A stretch of DNA of 64,000 nucleotides, taken from NCBI RefSeq assembly GCF_023824315.1, contig NZ_CP098732.1:1736001-1800000 (forward strand). The letters are read 5' to 3'. Position numbers and translations under genes: made by a program. The notes beneath the pieces are model-generated. The model saw only the letters and a program-made list of their open reading frames with translations. It had not been told where the DNA came from and searched no databases. Source of the DNA: Acinetobacter tibetensis. GTDB taxonomy: Bacteria > Pseudomonadota > Gammaproteobacteria > Pseudomonadales > Moraxellaceae. Numbering within the stretch: position 1 is the stretch's first letter; each line of letters starts with the position of its first letter. Below are positions 35,801 through 44,738 of the stretch, in pieces.

Positions 35801-35831
35801 GCATAAAAAAACCCAATCTAATAAGATTGGG
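35801..35831 (-). terminator. Terminator of tRNA-fMet
   Basis: An 8-bp stem CCCAATCT/AGATTGGG with an AATA loop. Read on the minus strand it is followed by seven Ts. Confidence 0.85.
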
Positions 35832-35856
35832 CTATAAACTTTGAATCTTTTCTCGT

Positions 35857-35933
<77 letters not shown>

Positions 35934-36061
35934 TCAACGAGTTGACTTTATACGCCCTACTGGAAGATAAAGCAAACTTTATTTTAAATTACTTACTTAT
36001 TGTGTGAAAAACAAACAGATTTGAATAAAATAACCAAACTCCATACTTTTCACTATGCAAT

Positions 36062-36088
36062 AAAAAAGCCCGCCTAAAGCGAGCTTTT
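36062..36088 (-). terminator. Terminator of the cold-shock gene
   Basis: An AAAAGC-x-CGC/GCG-x-GCTTTT stem with one mismatch and a 5-nt loop. Read on the minus strand it ends in a T-run. Confidence 0.75.
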
Positions 36089-36112
36089 ATACTTTAAGCA
36101 ATGGATTAAAGC

Positions 36113-36322
36113 TTAGATTGCTGTAATACCACTAGCTTGAGCACCTTTTTTCCCTGCAGTAACAGTGAATTGTACTCGTTGGCCTTCTTGCAAAGTTTTG
36201 AAACCATTTGTTTGGATTTCACTGAAATGAGCGAATACATCTTCACCATTGTCAGCAGCAATAAAGCCAAAACCTTTAGTTTCATTGAACCACTTTACAG
36301 TACCAGTAGTTAAATTAGACAT
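36113..36322 (-). CDS. Cold-shock protein, CspA family
   Basis: A 69-residue single CSD domain with RNP1 KGFGFIAAD and RNP2 VFAHFSEI, starting with [14 protein letters not shown]. It binds single-stranded RNA/DNA as a chaperone. The frame stays open upstream, but the ATG at 36322 with AGGAAA gives the standard length. The long AT-rich leader (36323-36480) is usual for temperature-regulated csp mRNAs. Confidence 0.95.
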   Translation of the reverse strand: MSNLTTGTVKWFNETKGFGFIAADNGEDVFAHFSEIQTNGFKTLQEGQRVQFTVTAGKKGAQASGITAI

Positions 36323-36492
36323 AATATATTTCCTATACGATTGAGCAAATAATAGAAAATAATTTATTAAACATAAACTTTTAATAAAATGCAGGATGAA
36401 AATCAACAACACAATAAAATCAGTAAACACAATAAAATTATTGTTCTAGCGCGCACAACTATACACGCTTTATTGACTAAATAATAGAATAT

Positions 36493-36714
36493 TTAACTAT
36501 TTAATTTGTAAAGTTTGTGCAGTGCGGTATAAAACGATTTACCATCAACATTGAGAGAGCATTTTTCACCAGACTCAAATTCAATCTGTTTGCCCACTTC
36601 GACCCAACTCACACCAGATAAATTATTTTGTTTTCGCTTCAGAGGGATAATTTTCACACGTATTTCATCGCCATTTATGGCTCTTGCTGTGGTCCAGCCA
36701 TTTAAAAAAATCAA
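36493..36714 (-). CDS. Possible small protein with TTG start
   Basis: A 73-codon frame whose first usable start is TTG at 36714. It has a short beta-rich look (DEIRVKIIPLKRKQ, WVEVGKQIEFESGEKCSLNV) but no recognised family and no clear ribosome site. It might be a small SH3-like or OB-like protein, or the frame could be chance. Confidence 0.4.
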   Translation of the reverse strand: MIFLNGWTTARAINGDEIRVKIIPLKRKQNNLSGVSWVEVGKQIEFESGEKCSLNVDGKSFYTALHKLYKLNS

Positions 36715-36921
36715 CTTAATTACTCATATATTGAGCCTTTGCAAACAAAAAGTATTTCATAAATAAGACCATTCGGGAGTTTGGAGATTATTCTATAAAG
36801 AGGCATTTTGCCTAGAACTTATAATATTTACATCAGCAAAGCATGTAAAATGGATATCAGGACGTATCCAACTTTGGACGTGCATACTACGCGATCTAAG
36901 CTTGGTAAGCAAACTGCATAA

Positions 36922-36948
36922 AAAAGCCCATCTGATGATGGGCTTATA
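36922..36948 (-). terminator. Terminator of the lipoprotein gene
   Basis: A 9-bp stem AAGCCCATC/GATGGGCTT with a TGAT loop and, on the minus strand, a run of Ts. Confidence 0.8.
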
Positions 36949-36953
36949 CAAAC

Positions 36954-37724
36954 TTATACCTTCGTCCCTTTACACACAATATCTGCTATTTTTCCAGCAG
37001 GCTCATTAAAAATGTAGATCAGATTAGGATCTGTGACACAGACCGAAGCCTGAAATAAATCTCGAACGAATAGCCAAATATTGAATTCTTTTGCTTCATT
37101 TAAATTTGATCTATTTGAATTCATTTGCTCATGCTGCTGAGCTGCCTGAGTAAAGATAGCACTCCAGTTTTTCCCAAATTTCTTCAAATCTGCTGTAGAG
37201 GTACCTCTTAAATCAATAATCTGATCTATCTGAGACGAGTTAGGATTATATACCGCGATAAAAGGGCCAGTTGAATACACCAACTTAGGGTTGAGCTTAA
37301 CCAATTCACTTTCCGCAAGATTGTAGTCATATACCCTTAAAATCAAATCGCAATCACGGGTATTTTGCGACAAATTTGTTGTTACAGGCACTTTAGTTAC
37401 AACCTGATGCTCAATAGCCACGCCTTCACTCGCCTCAACATCCTCGGCAGTTTCTAATTGTACAAAGCCCTCACACAGTGCTTTGTTAAATTTTTCGGCA
37501 TTCACACCTTTATTAAAAAAGATCACGGCGGAAGGTCGGGTACTATGCGCAACAGGCGTTAAATCGGCCAATGATGTCGTGAATTGTCGAGTCATCACAT
37601 CTGAGTCATGAATAGGTATTATCATAGCATCTGGTGGCGGAGGCGCTGTTACAGGTGCTACAGAACACCCCCATAAAGGCAAAAGACTCATGCATAGCGT
37701 TGCTATAATCCTACATTTACCCAT
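36954..37724 (-). CDS. Putative lipoprotein of unknown function
   Basis: A 256-residue protein with a lipoprotein signal: MGKCRIIATLCMSLLPLWGC, lipid attachment at Cys20, then a Pro-rich linker (APPPPDA). The mature part is soluble, with four Cys (in LCEGF, RDCDLILR, ASVCVTD and DIVCKG) that could form two disulfides. GGGATGAAATAAG precedes the ATG. No family was recognised. It is monocistronic with its own terminator. Confidence 0.7.
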   Translation of the reverse strand: MGKCRIIATLCMSLLPLWGCSVAPVTAPPPPDAMIIPIHDSDVMTRQFTTSLADLTPVAHSTRPSAVIFFNKGVNAEKFNKALCEGFVQLETAEDVEASEGVAIEHQVVTKVPVTTNLSQNTRDCDLILRVYDYNLAESELVKLNPKLVYSTGPFIAVYNPNSSQIDQIIDLRGTSTADLKKFGKNWSAIFTQAAQQHEQMNSNRSNLNEAKEFNIWLFVRDLFQASVCVTDPNLIYIFNEPAGKIADIVCKGTKV

Positions 37725-37929
37725 CTTATTTCATCCCTGTTTGCTACATATTAAGGTCGGGCATATTATCATTCTGACTTTATCGAAACAAATCAGCTGA
37801 TTAAATAATACAATCTAGACTCAAATCATAAAACGACTGCATGTACCTTTTAGCAAAATCAGATACCTGAATCATCAGGTCAGCAACACTTCAAAAATAA
37901 GCTTAAATTCATCTAGCAAAATATCGCAA

Positions 37930-38397
37930 TTATTCATCAACCACATCTGCAAACACTGCACTTAATACTTCACGCAGATCTTGTGGTGCCAGCCCAATAT
38001 CTAAGCCACGTTTTCCACCACTGACGTAAATCTTTGCTAAGGTTTGAGCACTTTCATCAATCACAGTTTTAAGTCTTTTCTTTTGTCCAATAGGACTAAT
38101 GCCTCCAACCAAATAACCTGTTAAGCGCTCGGCATCTTTAGGATCGGCCATATGCACTTTTTTTGCCCCAACCGCAGCGGCTACTTTTTTTAAGTTTAGT
38201 AAATGATGTACTGGTAAAATCGCAACGTAATAGTTCTTATCATCAGTGACTAAAAGTGTTTTAAACACTTCCTCTACTTTTAAGTTCAGCTTTTCTGCTG
38301 CCTCTAAACCAAAACTTTTCGCATTGGCATCGTGCTCGTATTCATGAATAGAGAAATCAATTTTTTTGCTTTTTAGTAATTTGCAGGCTGGCGTCAT
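37930..38397 (-). CDS. ybaK: Cys-tRNA(Pro)/Cys-tRNA(Cys) deacylase, YbaK/EbsC family
   Basis: A 155-residue editing-domain protein with [20 protein letters not shown] at the start, then [40 protein letters not shown] and [16 protein letters not shown], all YbaK motifs including the catalytic Lys (VFKTL). It hydrolyses mischarged Cys-tRNA(Pro) in trans. The length is normal. Confidence 0.92.
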   Translation of the reverse strand: MTPACKLLKSKKIDFSIHEYEHDANAKSFGLEAAEKLNLKVEEVFKTLLVTDDKNYYVAILPVHHLLNLKKVAAAVGAKKVHMADPKDAERLTGYLVGGISPIGQKKRLKTVIDESAQTLAKIYVSGGKRGLDIGLAPQDLREVLSAVFADVVDE

Positions 38398-38491
38398 CTT
38401 GCTTCTACTCTTGAAATAAACCGCATGATTATAGGCATTTCATAATCAAAATGTGAATTCTACTTAGGCTATTAGTTTTGAAATTCATCTA

Positions 38492-38529
38492 GCTTGAATT
38501 CAACTTCCTGAAATGGGTACAATTCAAGC
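38492..38529. promoter_or_regulatory. Inverted repeat before the lipid cluster
   Basis: GCTTGAATT (38492-38500) and its inverse AATTCAAGC (38521-38529), 20 bases apart, end 26 bases before the first gene. This is a possible operator or looped hairpin controlling the six-gene unit. Confidence 0.4.
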
Positions 38530-38555
38530 AAAATACGATACTTAAAAAAAAGCCA

Positions 38556-39206
38556 ATGCCTTCTATTTATCAGCTTAAACCTGCTTTTCAGAATTTATTA
38601 CGACCTTTCGTTCGTCGCTTATATCAACATGGCATTATGGCAAATCAGGTTACTTTATTTGCCATGTTCATTTCGTTGCTTTTAGCAGGTTGGTTAGGTT
38701 TTATTTTTAACAAGCCAACACAGGCAAATGCTTTTTATTTCCTACTTGTTCCCATTTGGATGCTTATTCGCATGGCATTTAATGCAATTGATGGCATGTT
38801 GGCACGCGAATTCAAACAACAATCTAAATTGGGTGCTTATCTGAATGAATTGTGTGATGTGATTTCAGATACGGCGCTATATTTGTGCTTTATCGTTTTA
38901 AGCTGTATATCTGCGCCTTTACTGTTATGCGTCGTATTCTTAGCCATCCTCAGTGAATATGCGGGAGTCATGGCTCCTGTTATTGGTCAAGAACGCCGTT
39001 ATGATGGGCCTATGGGGAAAAGCGACCGAGCTTTCTGGTTTAGTCTTTTGGCCGTCTTCTATACACTCAGCCAATATTTTTCAGAACATGTCACATTTAA
39101 ACTACAACAATTAATGAGTAATGGCTTATTAGCCATCATTGCGCTTTTGCTCATGATAACCATCTATAACCGCATACGTCATGCGATTCAAAATACTTCA
39201 CATTAA
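38556..39206 (+). CDS. CDP-alcohol phosphatidyltransferase, YnbA-like
   Basis: A 216-residue membrane protein with about six helices. The CDP-alcohol phosphatidyltransferase motif D-x2-D-G-x2-A-R-x8-G-x3-D-x3-D is recognisable as NAIDGMLAR at 76-84 and GAYLNELCD at 93-101. The first and third aspartates are replaced by Asn76 and Asn97; Asp79 and Asp101 remain. The family transfers a phosphatidyl unit from CDP-diacylglycerol to an alcohol in the inner membrane. This is gene 1 of a cluster that resembles E. coli ynbABCD. The alcohol acceptor is unknown. Confidence 0.85.
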   Translation: MPSIYQLKPAFQNLLRPFVRRLYQHGIMANQVTLFAMFISLLLAGWLGFIFNKPTQANAFYFLLVPIWMLIRMAFNAIDGMLAREFKQQSKLGAYLNELCDVISDTALYLCFIVLSCISAPLLLCVVFLAILSEYAGVMAPVIGQERRYDGPMGKSDRAFWFSLLAVFYTLSQYFSEHVTFKLQQLMSNGLLAIIALLLMITIYNRIRHAIQNTSH

Positions 39207-39228
39207 TTGATCATTAGGACAATAAAGA

Positions 39229-40983
39229 ATGCCTTATAACAATAGTCAGCAACATTTCATTAGCCATGATGGTGCATCCTTGTTCTATCAACACTGGGCT
39301 TCATCACATAACCCAGAGAAAAAAGCCATTGTGATGTTTCATCGTGGGCATGAACATTCGGGTCGTATGGCGCATTTGGTTGAAGAGTTAGACCTGCCTG
39401 ATTTTGATTTTTTTGCATGGGATGCACGCGGTCATGGTGAATCACCTGGTGAACGTGGCGATGCACCCAGCTTTTCTGCTTGTGTGAAAGACATTCAATA
39501 TTTTGTTCAGCATATTGAACAGACCTACGCTATCCCACCTGAAAATATTGCAATAGTTGCTCAAAGTGTCGGAGCTGTATTGGCAGCGACATGGGTACAT
39601 GACTATGCACCTAAAATTCGTGCCTTATGTTTAGCATCCCCTGCCTTTGATATTAAGTTGTATGTCCCCTTTGCTAAACAAGGTTTAACGTTACTGAATA
39701 AATTACGCGGCAATTTCTTTATCCAAAGTTATGTTAAAGCCAAAATGCTGACGCATGATTTAGACCGTGCACAGCAATATGATCATGACCCGAAAATTGC
39801 CAGAGCCATTTCTGTACGTATGTTGCTTGGTCTGTATGATGCTGCCGAACGATTGGTTAAAGATGCCCAAAATATCTATGTACCCACTCAAGTCCTATGT
39901 TCGGGTGCCGACTTTGTGGTAGAGCAGAAACCACAACGAGACTTTTATGAACGTTTGGCGCATCCCAATAAAGAATTTCATGTTTTAGACGGCTTTTTTC
40001 ACGACACTTTAGGTGAACAAAACCGTGAGATTGCCATTAAAAAAGTCCGTCGCTTTATTCAACAGTGTTTTGCACATCCTTATGATACGCCTGACGTTTT
40101 AAATGCCGATAAAATTGGCGCAAGTTGCTCAACTGCTGAACAATTTAGTCAGACACTACCAAAAACATCTCTTAAGAAACTGTTTTGGGATTTGACTCAA
40201 CGTCAACTCAAATTTGGTAGTCAGTTTTCTAAAGGCCTTAAAATTGGCGAACAAACAGGTTATGACTCTGGCAGCACCCTAGACTTTGTCTATCGTAATC
40301 AACCAGAAAGCCAGAATTTACTGGGTAAAGTCATTGATCAACAGTATTTAAATGCGATTGGCTGGCGTGGCATTCGAGCTCGTAAACAAAATATCGAATC
40401 TCTACTGGAAAAATATGCCGCACTATTGGTTAAAAAACGTAAACCTGTTCGTATCTTAGATATTGCGGCTGGACATGGGCGTTATATTTTAGATGCGGTT
40501 GCACAATTACCTAAACAACCCGAATCTATTCTGCTACGTGATTATAGCGAACTCAATGTCAAAGCTGGGCAAACACTCATTCAAGAAAGAGGCTTAAACG
40601 AAATTGCAACTTTTGTTCAAGCCGATGCCTTTGATACGGCGTCTCTCGCAAACATTAAACCCAAAGCAACCTTAGCTGTTGTTTCAGGACTCTATGAGTT
40701 GTTTAGTGATAATGATTTATTACGTCAGTCCCTAGCTGGACTATATAAAGCCATGCTCAAAGATGGCTATCTAGTTTATACGGGACAGATTTGGCATCCG
40801 CAGCAAGAGTTTATTGCCCGTGCACTCACTTCACATCGTCAGGGCGAAGCATGGGTTATGCGCTTACGTTCACAGGCAGAGATGGATGCGTTAGTCGAAC
40901 AAGCAGGTTTTAAAAAAATTGATCAATGTATTGATGAGTTCGGCATTTTTACGGTTTCTGTCGCGCAAAAAATTGAGTCGTAA
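39229..40983 (+). CDS. Alpha/beta hydrolase fused to SAM-dependent methyltransferase, YnbC-like
   Basis: A 584-residue two-domain protein, probably cytoplasmic. Residues ~1-280 are a lysophospholipase-like hydrolase (VMFHRGHEHSGRMAHLVEEL, DARGHGESPGERG, elbow VAQSVGAV with Ser, and the late Asp and His in GADFVVEQK and DGFFHDTLGE). Residues ~370-584 are a class I methyltransferase with motif I LDIAAGHGRYILDAV. E. coli YnbC has the same fusion. It follows gene 1 by 22 bases. The combination suggests removal of an acyl group and methylation on one lipid or head group, but this is inference. Confidence 0.85.
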   Translation: MPYNNSQQHFISHDGASLFYQHWASSHNPEKKAIVMFHRGHEHSGRMAHLVEELDLPDFDFFAWDARGHGESPGERGDAPSFSACVKDIQYFVQHIEQTYAIPPENIAIVAQSVGAVLAATWVHDYAPKIRALCLASPAFDIKLYVPFAKQGLTLLNKLRGNFFIQSYVKAKMLTHDLDRAQQYDHDPKIARAISVRMLLGLYDAAERLVKDAQNIYVPTQVLCSGADFVVEQKPQRDFYERLAHPNKEFHVLDGFFHDTLGEQNREIAIKKVRRFIQQCFAHPYDTPDVLNADKIGASCSTAEQFSQTLPKTSLKKLFWDLTQRQLKFGSQFSKGLKIGEQTGYDSGSTLDFVYRNQPESQNLLGKVIDQQYLNAIGWRGIRARKQNIESLLEKYAALLVKKRKPVRILDIAAGHGRYILDAVAQLPKQPESILLRDYSELNVKAGQTLIQERGLNEIATFVQADAFDTASLANIKPKATLAVVSGLYELFSDNDLLRQSLAGLYKAMLKDGYLVYTGQIWHPQQEFIARALTSHRQGEAWVMRLRSQAEMDALVEQAGFKKIDQCIDEFGIFTVSVAQKIES

Positions 40984-40989
40984 TATTCT

Positions 40990-42342
40990 ATGCAGGCACT
41001 CACACATCAGGCAGGTACATGGAAATGGGGAATACTCTGCCTGTTATTTCTTGCCCCTTTTTTCTTTTTAAGTTACGGCTTTGCCAATCATTATGCTGCG
41101 GGGCTGAATTACGTTCCAAGCATTGTGTTCTCTTGGGAAAAATATATTCCACTATGGCCATGGACGATTGTTCCTTATTGGTCAATCGACTTATTTTATG
41201 GACTTTCGCTGTTGCTGTGCTGGAATAAATTTGAACTCAAACAGCATGTGTTGCGACTTTTCAGCGCGCAACTGATTTCTATTGGCTGTTTTTTATTATT
41301 TCCACTGAAATTCAGTTTTGAGCGCCCCGAACTACAAGGCTTCTTCGGTGTTTGGTTTGATATTCTGATGGGTTTTGATAAACCCTTTAATCAAGCCCCA
41401 TCCTTACATATTGTCCTGTTAATGATCTTATGGGATTTCTATCGTCGACATGTGCCTTCCTCTTATCGCTGGTTTGTCGATCTTTGGAGTTTTCTCATAG
41501 GTGTATCGGTACTAACCACATGGCAGCATCATTTTATTGATATCCCGACTGGCATTTGGGTTGGGGCATTCTGTTTGTGGTTATTTCCGTTGTATGCATC
41601 ATCTCCATTACAAACACAAAAAGTACAACAGCGAACTTTAAAGCATTTCAAGTTAGGCAGTTATTACCTCATTGCAGCACTCCTTCTGACATTTTTAGCT
41701 CTGTTTTTTAAAGGATGGATGCTTTGGTTGGCTTATCCCGCAAGCAGTTTACTTTTGGTTGCTTGCGCTTATAGCCTCAATCGTCCACATTTTTTTCAGA
41801 AACAACCAGATGGCACGATGAGCATTGCAGCGTGGGTTTTATTTGCGCCTTATTTTCTTTTCGCAAAACTCAATAGCCGTATCTGGACCAGAACACATCC
41901 CAACGATTCTTTAATTCTGACCAAAGAGAACACTCAGATTTTTCTAGGCAGAATTCCTTCAACTCAAAACATGCAGCAGTATGATGGTTTATTTGACTGT
42001 TGCGCTGAACTTCCTTTAGAACCACTACACGATTATCAACAATATCTAAGTCTTGACCTCATTCCATTACAAGCACAACAGCTAAATCTTGCAGTACAAG
42101 CATTGAATCAACTGATGTCTTCACAGTACGGCAATAAGAAAGTTCTGATTTTTTGTGCATTAGGATATTCACGCAGTAGCAGTATACTTGCTGCATGGTT
42201 GCTCCAAACTGGACATGCCAGTCGAGTGGATGATGCCATTCAAATCATTCGTCAGGCTCGACCTTGGATTGTACTGAATGCTCAGCAACTCGCAGCGATA
42301 GATACCTATCAAAAACAATATTTACAGCAGGCCAAGACATGA
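40990..42342 (+). CDS. PAP2-like membrane domain fused to dual-specificity phosphatase, YnbD-like
   Basis: A 450-residue protein. The N-terminal ~300 residues are a polytopic membrane PAP2-like domain with QAPSLHIVLLMILWDF and TWQHHFIDIPTGIWVG as the two His motifs. The C-terminal ~140 residues are a cysteine phosphatase with P-loop FCALGYSRSSS (Cys and Arg of C-x5-R). This is the domain order of E. coli YnbD. It could dephosphorylate a phosphatidyl-alcohol phosphate intermediate. The stop overlaps the next start as ATGA. Confidence 0.87.
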   Translation: MQALTHQAGTWKWGILCLLFLAPFFFLSYGFANHYAAGLNYVPSIVFSWEKYIPLWPWTIVPYWSIDLFYGLSLLLCWNKFELKQHVLRLFSAQLISIGCFLLFPLKFSFERPELQGFFGVWFDILMGFDKPFNQAPSLHIVLLMILWDFYRRHVPSSYRWFVDLWSFLIGVSVLTTWQHHFIDIPTGIWVGAFCLWLFPLYASSPLQTQKVQQRTLKHFKLGSYYLIAALLLTFLALFFKGWMLWLAYPASSLLLVACAYSLNRPHFFQKQPDGTMSIAAWVLFAPYFLFAKLNSRIWTRTHPNDSLILTKENTQIFLGRIPSTQNMQQYDGLFDCCAELPLEPLHDYQQYLSLDLIPLQAQQLNLAVQALNQLMSSQYGNKKVLIFCALGYSRSSSILAAWLLQTGHASRVDDAIQIIRQARPWIVLNAQQLAAIDTYQKQYLQQAKT

Positions 42343-42782
42343 AGTTACTGATTGTCGCCAAGTTACTACAAAATACAGACGGTATCCGTCATGCAGGCTA
42401 TGTCGCATTTACGCTTTCCGTGCTGTGCTATTTTTTTTATGCTTGGCAGTCGATTGGCGTTTATCTTTCTCTCATCGTTATTTTTATTTTATGTCTACTT
42501 CAACATTATCTGAGTATTCGAATTAAGTTCGATGCCGAGCTGCTAAGTTTGATGGGGACTAACTCAGAGCACATTGAAGATGCACAATCCATAGCACAAA
42601 AAACGCAAAAACTTGACCAGAGTTTACTCAAATTAGGACTCATTCCTGCTAAAAAGCAACAGCGTAGCTGGGATATTCGCATTCAAGGCTGTATGCGCTT
42701 ATTTAAGCTTCATGTATTTCTGGTCTTATGCCAATATATCGTTTTAATATCGCTCATGATATTTTTATTACAACAAAAATAA
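42339..42782 (+). CDS. Small membrane protein in the lipid cluster
   Basis: A 147-residue protein whose ATG overlaps the previous stop, so it is coupled. There are two hydrophobic segments near residues 25-60 and one at the C-terminus (~120-145), with a charged helical part between (HIEDAQSIAQKTQKLDQSLL). No family was recognised. It has no counterpart in the E. coli ynb operon as known to me. It may be a scaffold or accessory subunit for the lipid enzymes. Confidence 0.7.
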   Translation: MKLLIVAKLLQNTDGIRHAGYVAFTLSVLCYFFYAWQSIGVYLSLIVIFILCLLQHYLSIRIKFDAELLSLMGTNSEHIEDAQSIAQKTQKLDQSLLKLGLIPAKKQQRSWDIRIQGCMRLFKLHVFLVLCQYIVLISLMIFLLQQK

Positions 42783-42796
42783 AACTCGGTGACGTT

Positions 42797-43483
42797 ATGC
42801 AAAGTACAAATTCTTCCTCAACTGAAACCGATCATAAAGCCCATTTTCTTTCTCAGTCACTGGCACGTTTTATTGCTTTTTTAACCCGTCGTAGCGCACG
42901 ACTGTTAACAGGTGCACGTAGTCGATGGGTCGGTTGCAAACCTGCCACCAAACAGCGAATTTACTATGCCAATCACAATAGCCACATCGATTTTATTTTA
43001 CTGTGGTCATCATTGCCAACACCTATCCGTCGTAGAACTCGACCAGTCGCAGCGTCAGATTATTGGCTAAAAGATGGCTTTCGACGTTTTCTGATTCATG
43101 ACACATTTACAGGTGTAACGATTCAGAGGAATCATAATGGGCAATCAGATCCACTTGAACCGATTAAAAATGTACTTCAGCAAGGCGATTCTATTATTTT
43201 TTTCCCCGAAGGAACGCGTAATTTAAATGATGATGTCGAACTGTTACCCTTTAAAAGCGGGCTATATCATTTAAGCCAACAATTTCCAGATGTTGAAGTC
43301 ATTCCTGTTTGGATTTCCAACCTTAAACGTGTCATGCCCAAAGGGGCTTTAGTCCCATTACCCTTATTATCGACTGTGATTTTTGGTGCTCCATTAACAT
43401 TCACAGTCCATACAGATAAAAATGACTTCTTATTGCAAGCACAAAAAGCATTATTAGAATTGAAAGAGGTTGAGTTCCAATGA
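42797..43483 (+). CDS. 1-acylglycerol-3-phosphate acyltransferase family protein (PlsC-like)
   Basis: A 228-residue lysophospholipid acyltransferase. Block I is YYANHNSHIDFILLW with H-x4-D, block III is FFPEGTRNLND, and the late block VIPVWISNL is also present. It would acylate lysophosphatidic acid or another lyso-lipid at the inner membrane. The frame opens at 42728, inside the previous gene; the ATG at 42797 lies 14 bases after that gene's stop and is preferred. It adds an acyl-transfer step that E. coli ynbABCD lacks. Confidence 0.86.
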   Translation: MQSTNSSSTETDHKAHFLSQSLARFIAFLTRRSARLLTGARSRWVGCKPATKQRIYYANHNSHIDFILLWSSLPTPIRRRTRPVAASDYWLKDGFRRFLIHDTFTGVTIQRNHNGQSDPLEPIKNVLQQGDSIIFFPEGTRNLNDDVELLPFKSGLYHLSQQFPDVEVIPVWISNLKRVMPKGALVPLPLLSTVIFGAPLTFTVHTDKNDFLLQAQKALLELKEVEFQ

Positions 43484-44424
43484 CAGCAACCAACTTACAG
43501 CAAACCTATTTGCTCTTTGCAATTTTTACTGGAATATTGGTCTTTGCCTCAACCGTGGGCTGGATCTTAAAAAAACGTACTGCTCAGCAAATTTCACCTG
43601 TTATTGATAATTTAAACGCACGTATCAATGCTTGGTGGGTCATGCTCATTGTGCTTGCTACAGCAATACTAATGGGAAAAGTTACTTTTATTTTACTTTT
43701 TGCAATTATCTCACTTTTTGCACTGAGAGAATTTATCAGTCTACTGCCTACACGCCGTGGTGATTATTTTCCATTATTGATCGCTTTTTATTTTGTTATT
43801 CCTTATCAATATTATTTGGTCTATATCGATTGGTACGGTCTATATTCCATTTTTATTCCATTGTATGTTTTTCTGTTAATCCCAATCGCTAGTTTGAAAC
43901 AGGAAGACACCAAACACTTTTTAGAGCGCAGTGCCAAAATCCAATGGGGACTCATGGTTTGTGTGTTTTGTATTTCGCACGTTCCGGCACTCATCAATTT
44001 AAAATTACCTGGCTTTCAAGGCGAAAAAATCTGGTTAGCCATCTGGCTAATTATTGTGGTACAAGCCTCTGATGTGCTGCAATATGTTTGCGGAAAACTA
44101 TTTGGAAAACACAAGGTTGCACCGATACTTTCACCATCCAAAACCATTGAAGGTCTTTTAGGCGGTATTTTCTTGGCAACAGGTCTAGGCATTCTTATGA
44201 AATGGCTAACACCCTTTAGTTATTGGCAAGCAGCACTCATTGGATTGATTGTGTGTATCTTTGGCTTTTTTGGCGGTTTGGTCATGTCTGCAATTAAAAG
44301 AGACCGAGGTGTCAAAGACTGGGGACAACTTATTCATGGTCATGGCGGTATGTTAGACCGCATAGATTCAATTTGCTTCTCAGCACCGATTTTTTTTCAT
44401 ATTTTGCGTTATTGGTGGAGTTAA
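43480..44424 (+). CDS. Phosphatidate cytidylyltransferase (CdsA family), YnbB-like
   Basis: A 314-residue polytopic membrane protein with the CDP-diglyceride synthase signature toward the C-terminus: SPSKTIEGLLGGI, then SAIKRDRGVKDWGQLIHGHGG and MLDRIDSICFSAPIFF. It makes CDP-diacylglycerol from phosphatidate and CTP, the substrate for gene 1 of this cluster. It overlaps the acyltransferase gene by 4 bases. It is the last gene, followed by a strong hairpin. A housekeeping cdsA is expected elsewhere. Confidence 0.9.
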   Translation: MTATNLQQTYLLFAIFTGILVFASTVGWILKKRTAQQISPVIDNLNARINAWWVMLIVLATAILMGKVTFILLFAIISLFALREFISLLPTRRGDYFPLLIAFYFVIPYQYYLVYIDWYGLYSIFIPLYVFLLIPIASLKQEDTKHFLERSAKIQWGLMVCVFCISHVPALINLKLPGFQGEKIWLAIWLIIVVQASDVLQYVCGKLFGKHKVAPILSPSKTIEGLLGGIFLATGLGILMKWLTPFSYWQAALIGLIVCIFGFFGGLVMSAIKRDRGVKDWGQLIHGHGGMLDRIDSICFSAPIFFHILRYWWS

Positions 44425-44457
44425 AAAAGAAGCTGTTCTTTTTATACCACACAGCAT

Positions 44458-44483
44458 AAACCCTAGTTTTATAACTAGGGTTT
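44458..44483. terminator. Terminator after the lipid cluster
   Basis: An 11-bp perfect stem AAACCCTAGTT/AACTAGGGTTT with a TTAT loop, 34 bases past the last stop, between convergent units. Confidence 0.75.
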
Positions 44484-44521
44484 ATCTGACTTTTAAAAAT
44501 AAGATGATATTTTCAAAGTCG

Positions 44522-44608
44522 TTAATGCATCATTTGCCCAAAGGCATAAACTACAACCATCAACATCACAACCGACGATGACGTTATTAATAATTCTAAA
44601 GCGTTCAT
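44522..44608 (-). CDS. Candidate 28-residue single-pass membrane peptide
   Basis: A frame of 28 codons starting with ATG at 44608 (MNALELLI), with a hydrophobic core (VVMLMVVVYAF) and the end GQMMH. The core is about 20 residues with no charge, like known small membrane subunits of the KdpF, CydX and AcrZ type. The leader GGGGGTGGGGT directly before the ATG is an unusual G-rich ribosome site. A possible promoter (TTGTAA, 18 bases, TAAATA on the minus strand) lies within 60 bases upstream, and the hairpin at 44458 would end the transcript. Homologues would be needed for certainty. Confidence 0.5.
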   Translation of the reverse strand: MNALELLITSSSVVMLMVVVYAFGQMMH

Positions 44609-44738
44609 ACCCCACCCCCATATTAAGATGGTAGTCCTATTTAGACACGTTTAAGCTACATTTACAACCCAAAAGTGTGACAAATTTTGACATTTATAGA
44701 CAAAAATAAAACATTATTAGCCAAACCTCTAATCTTTC

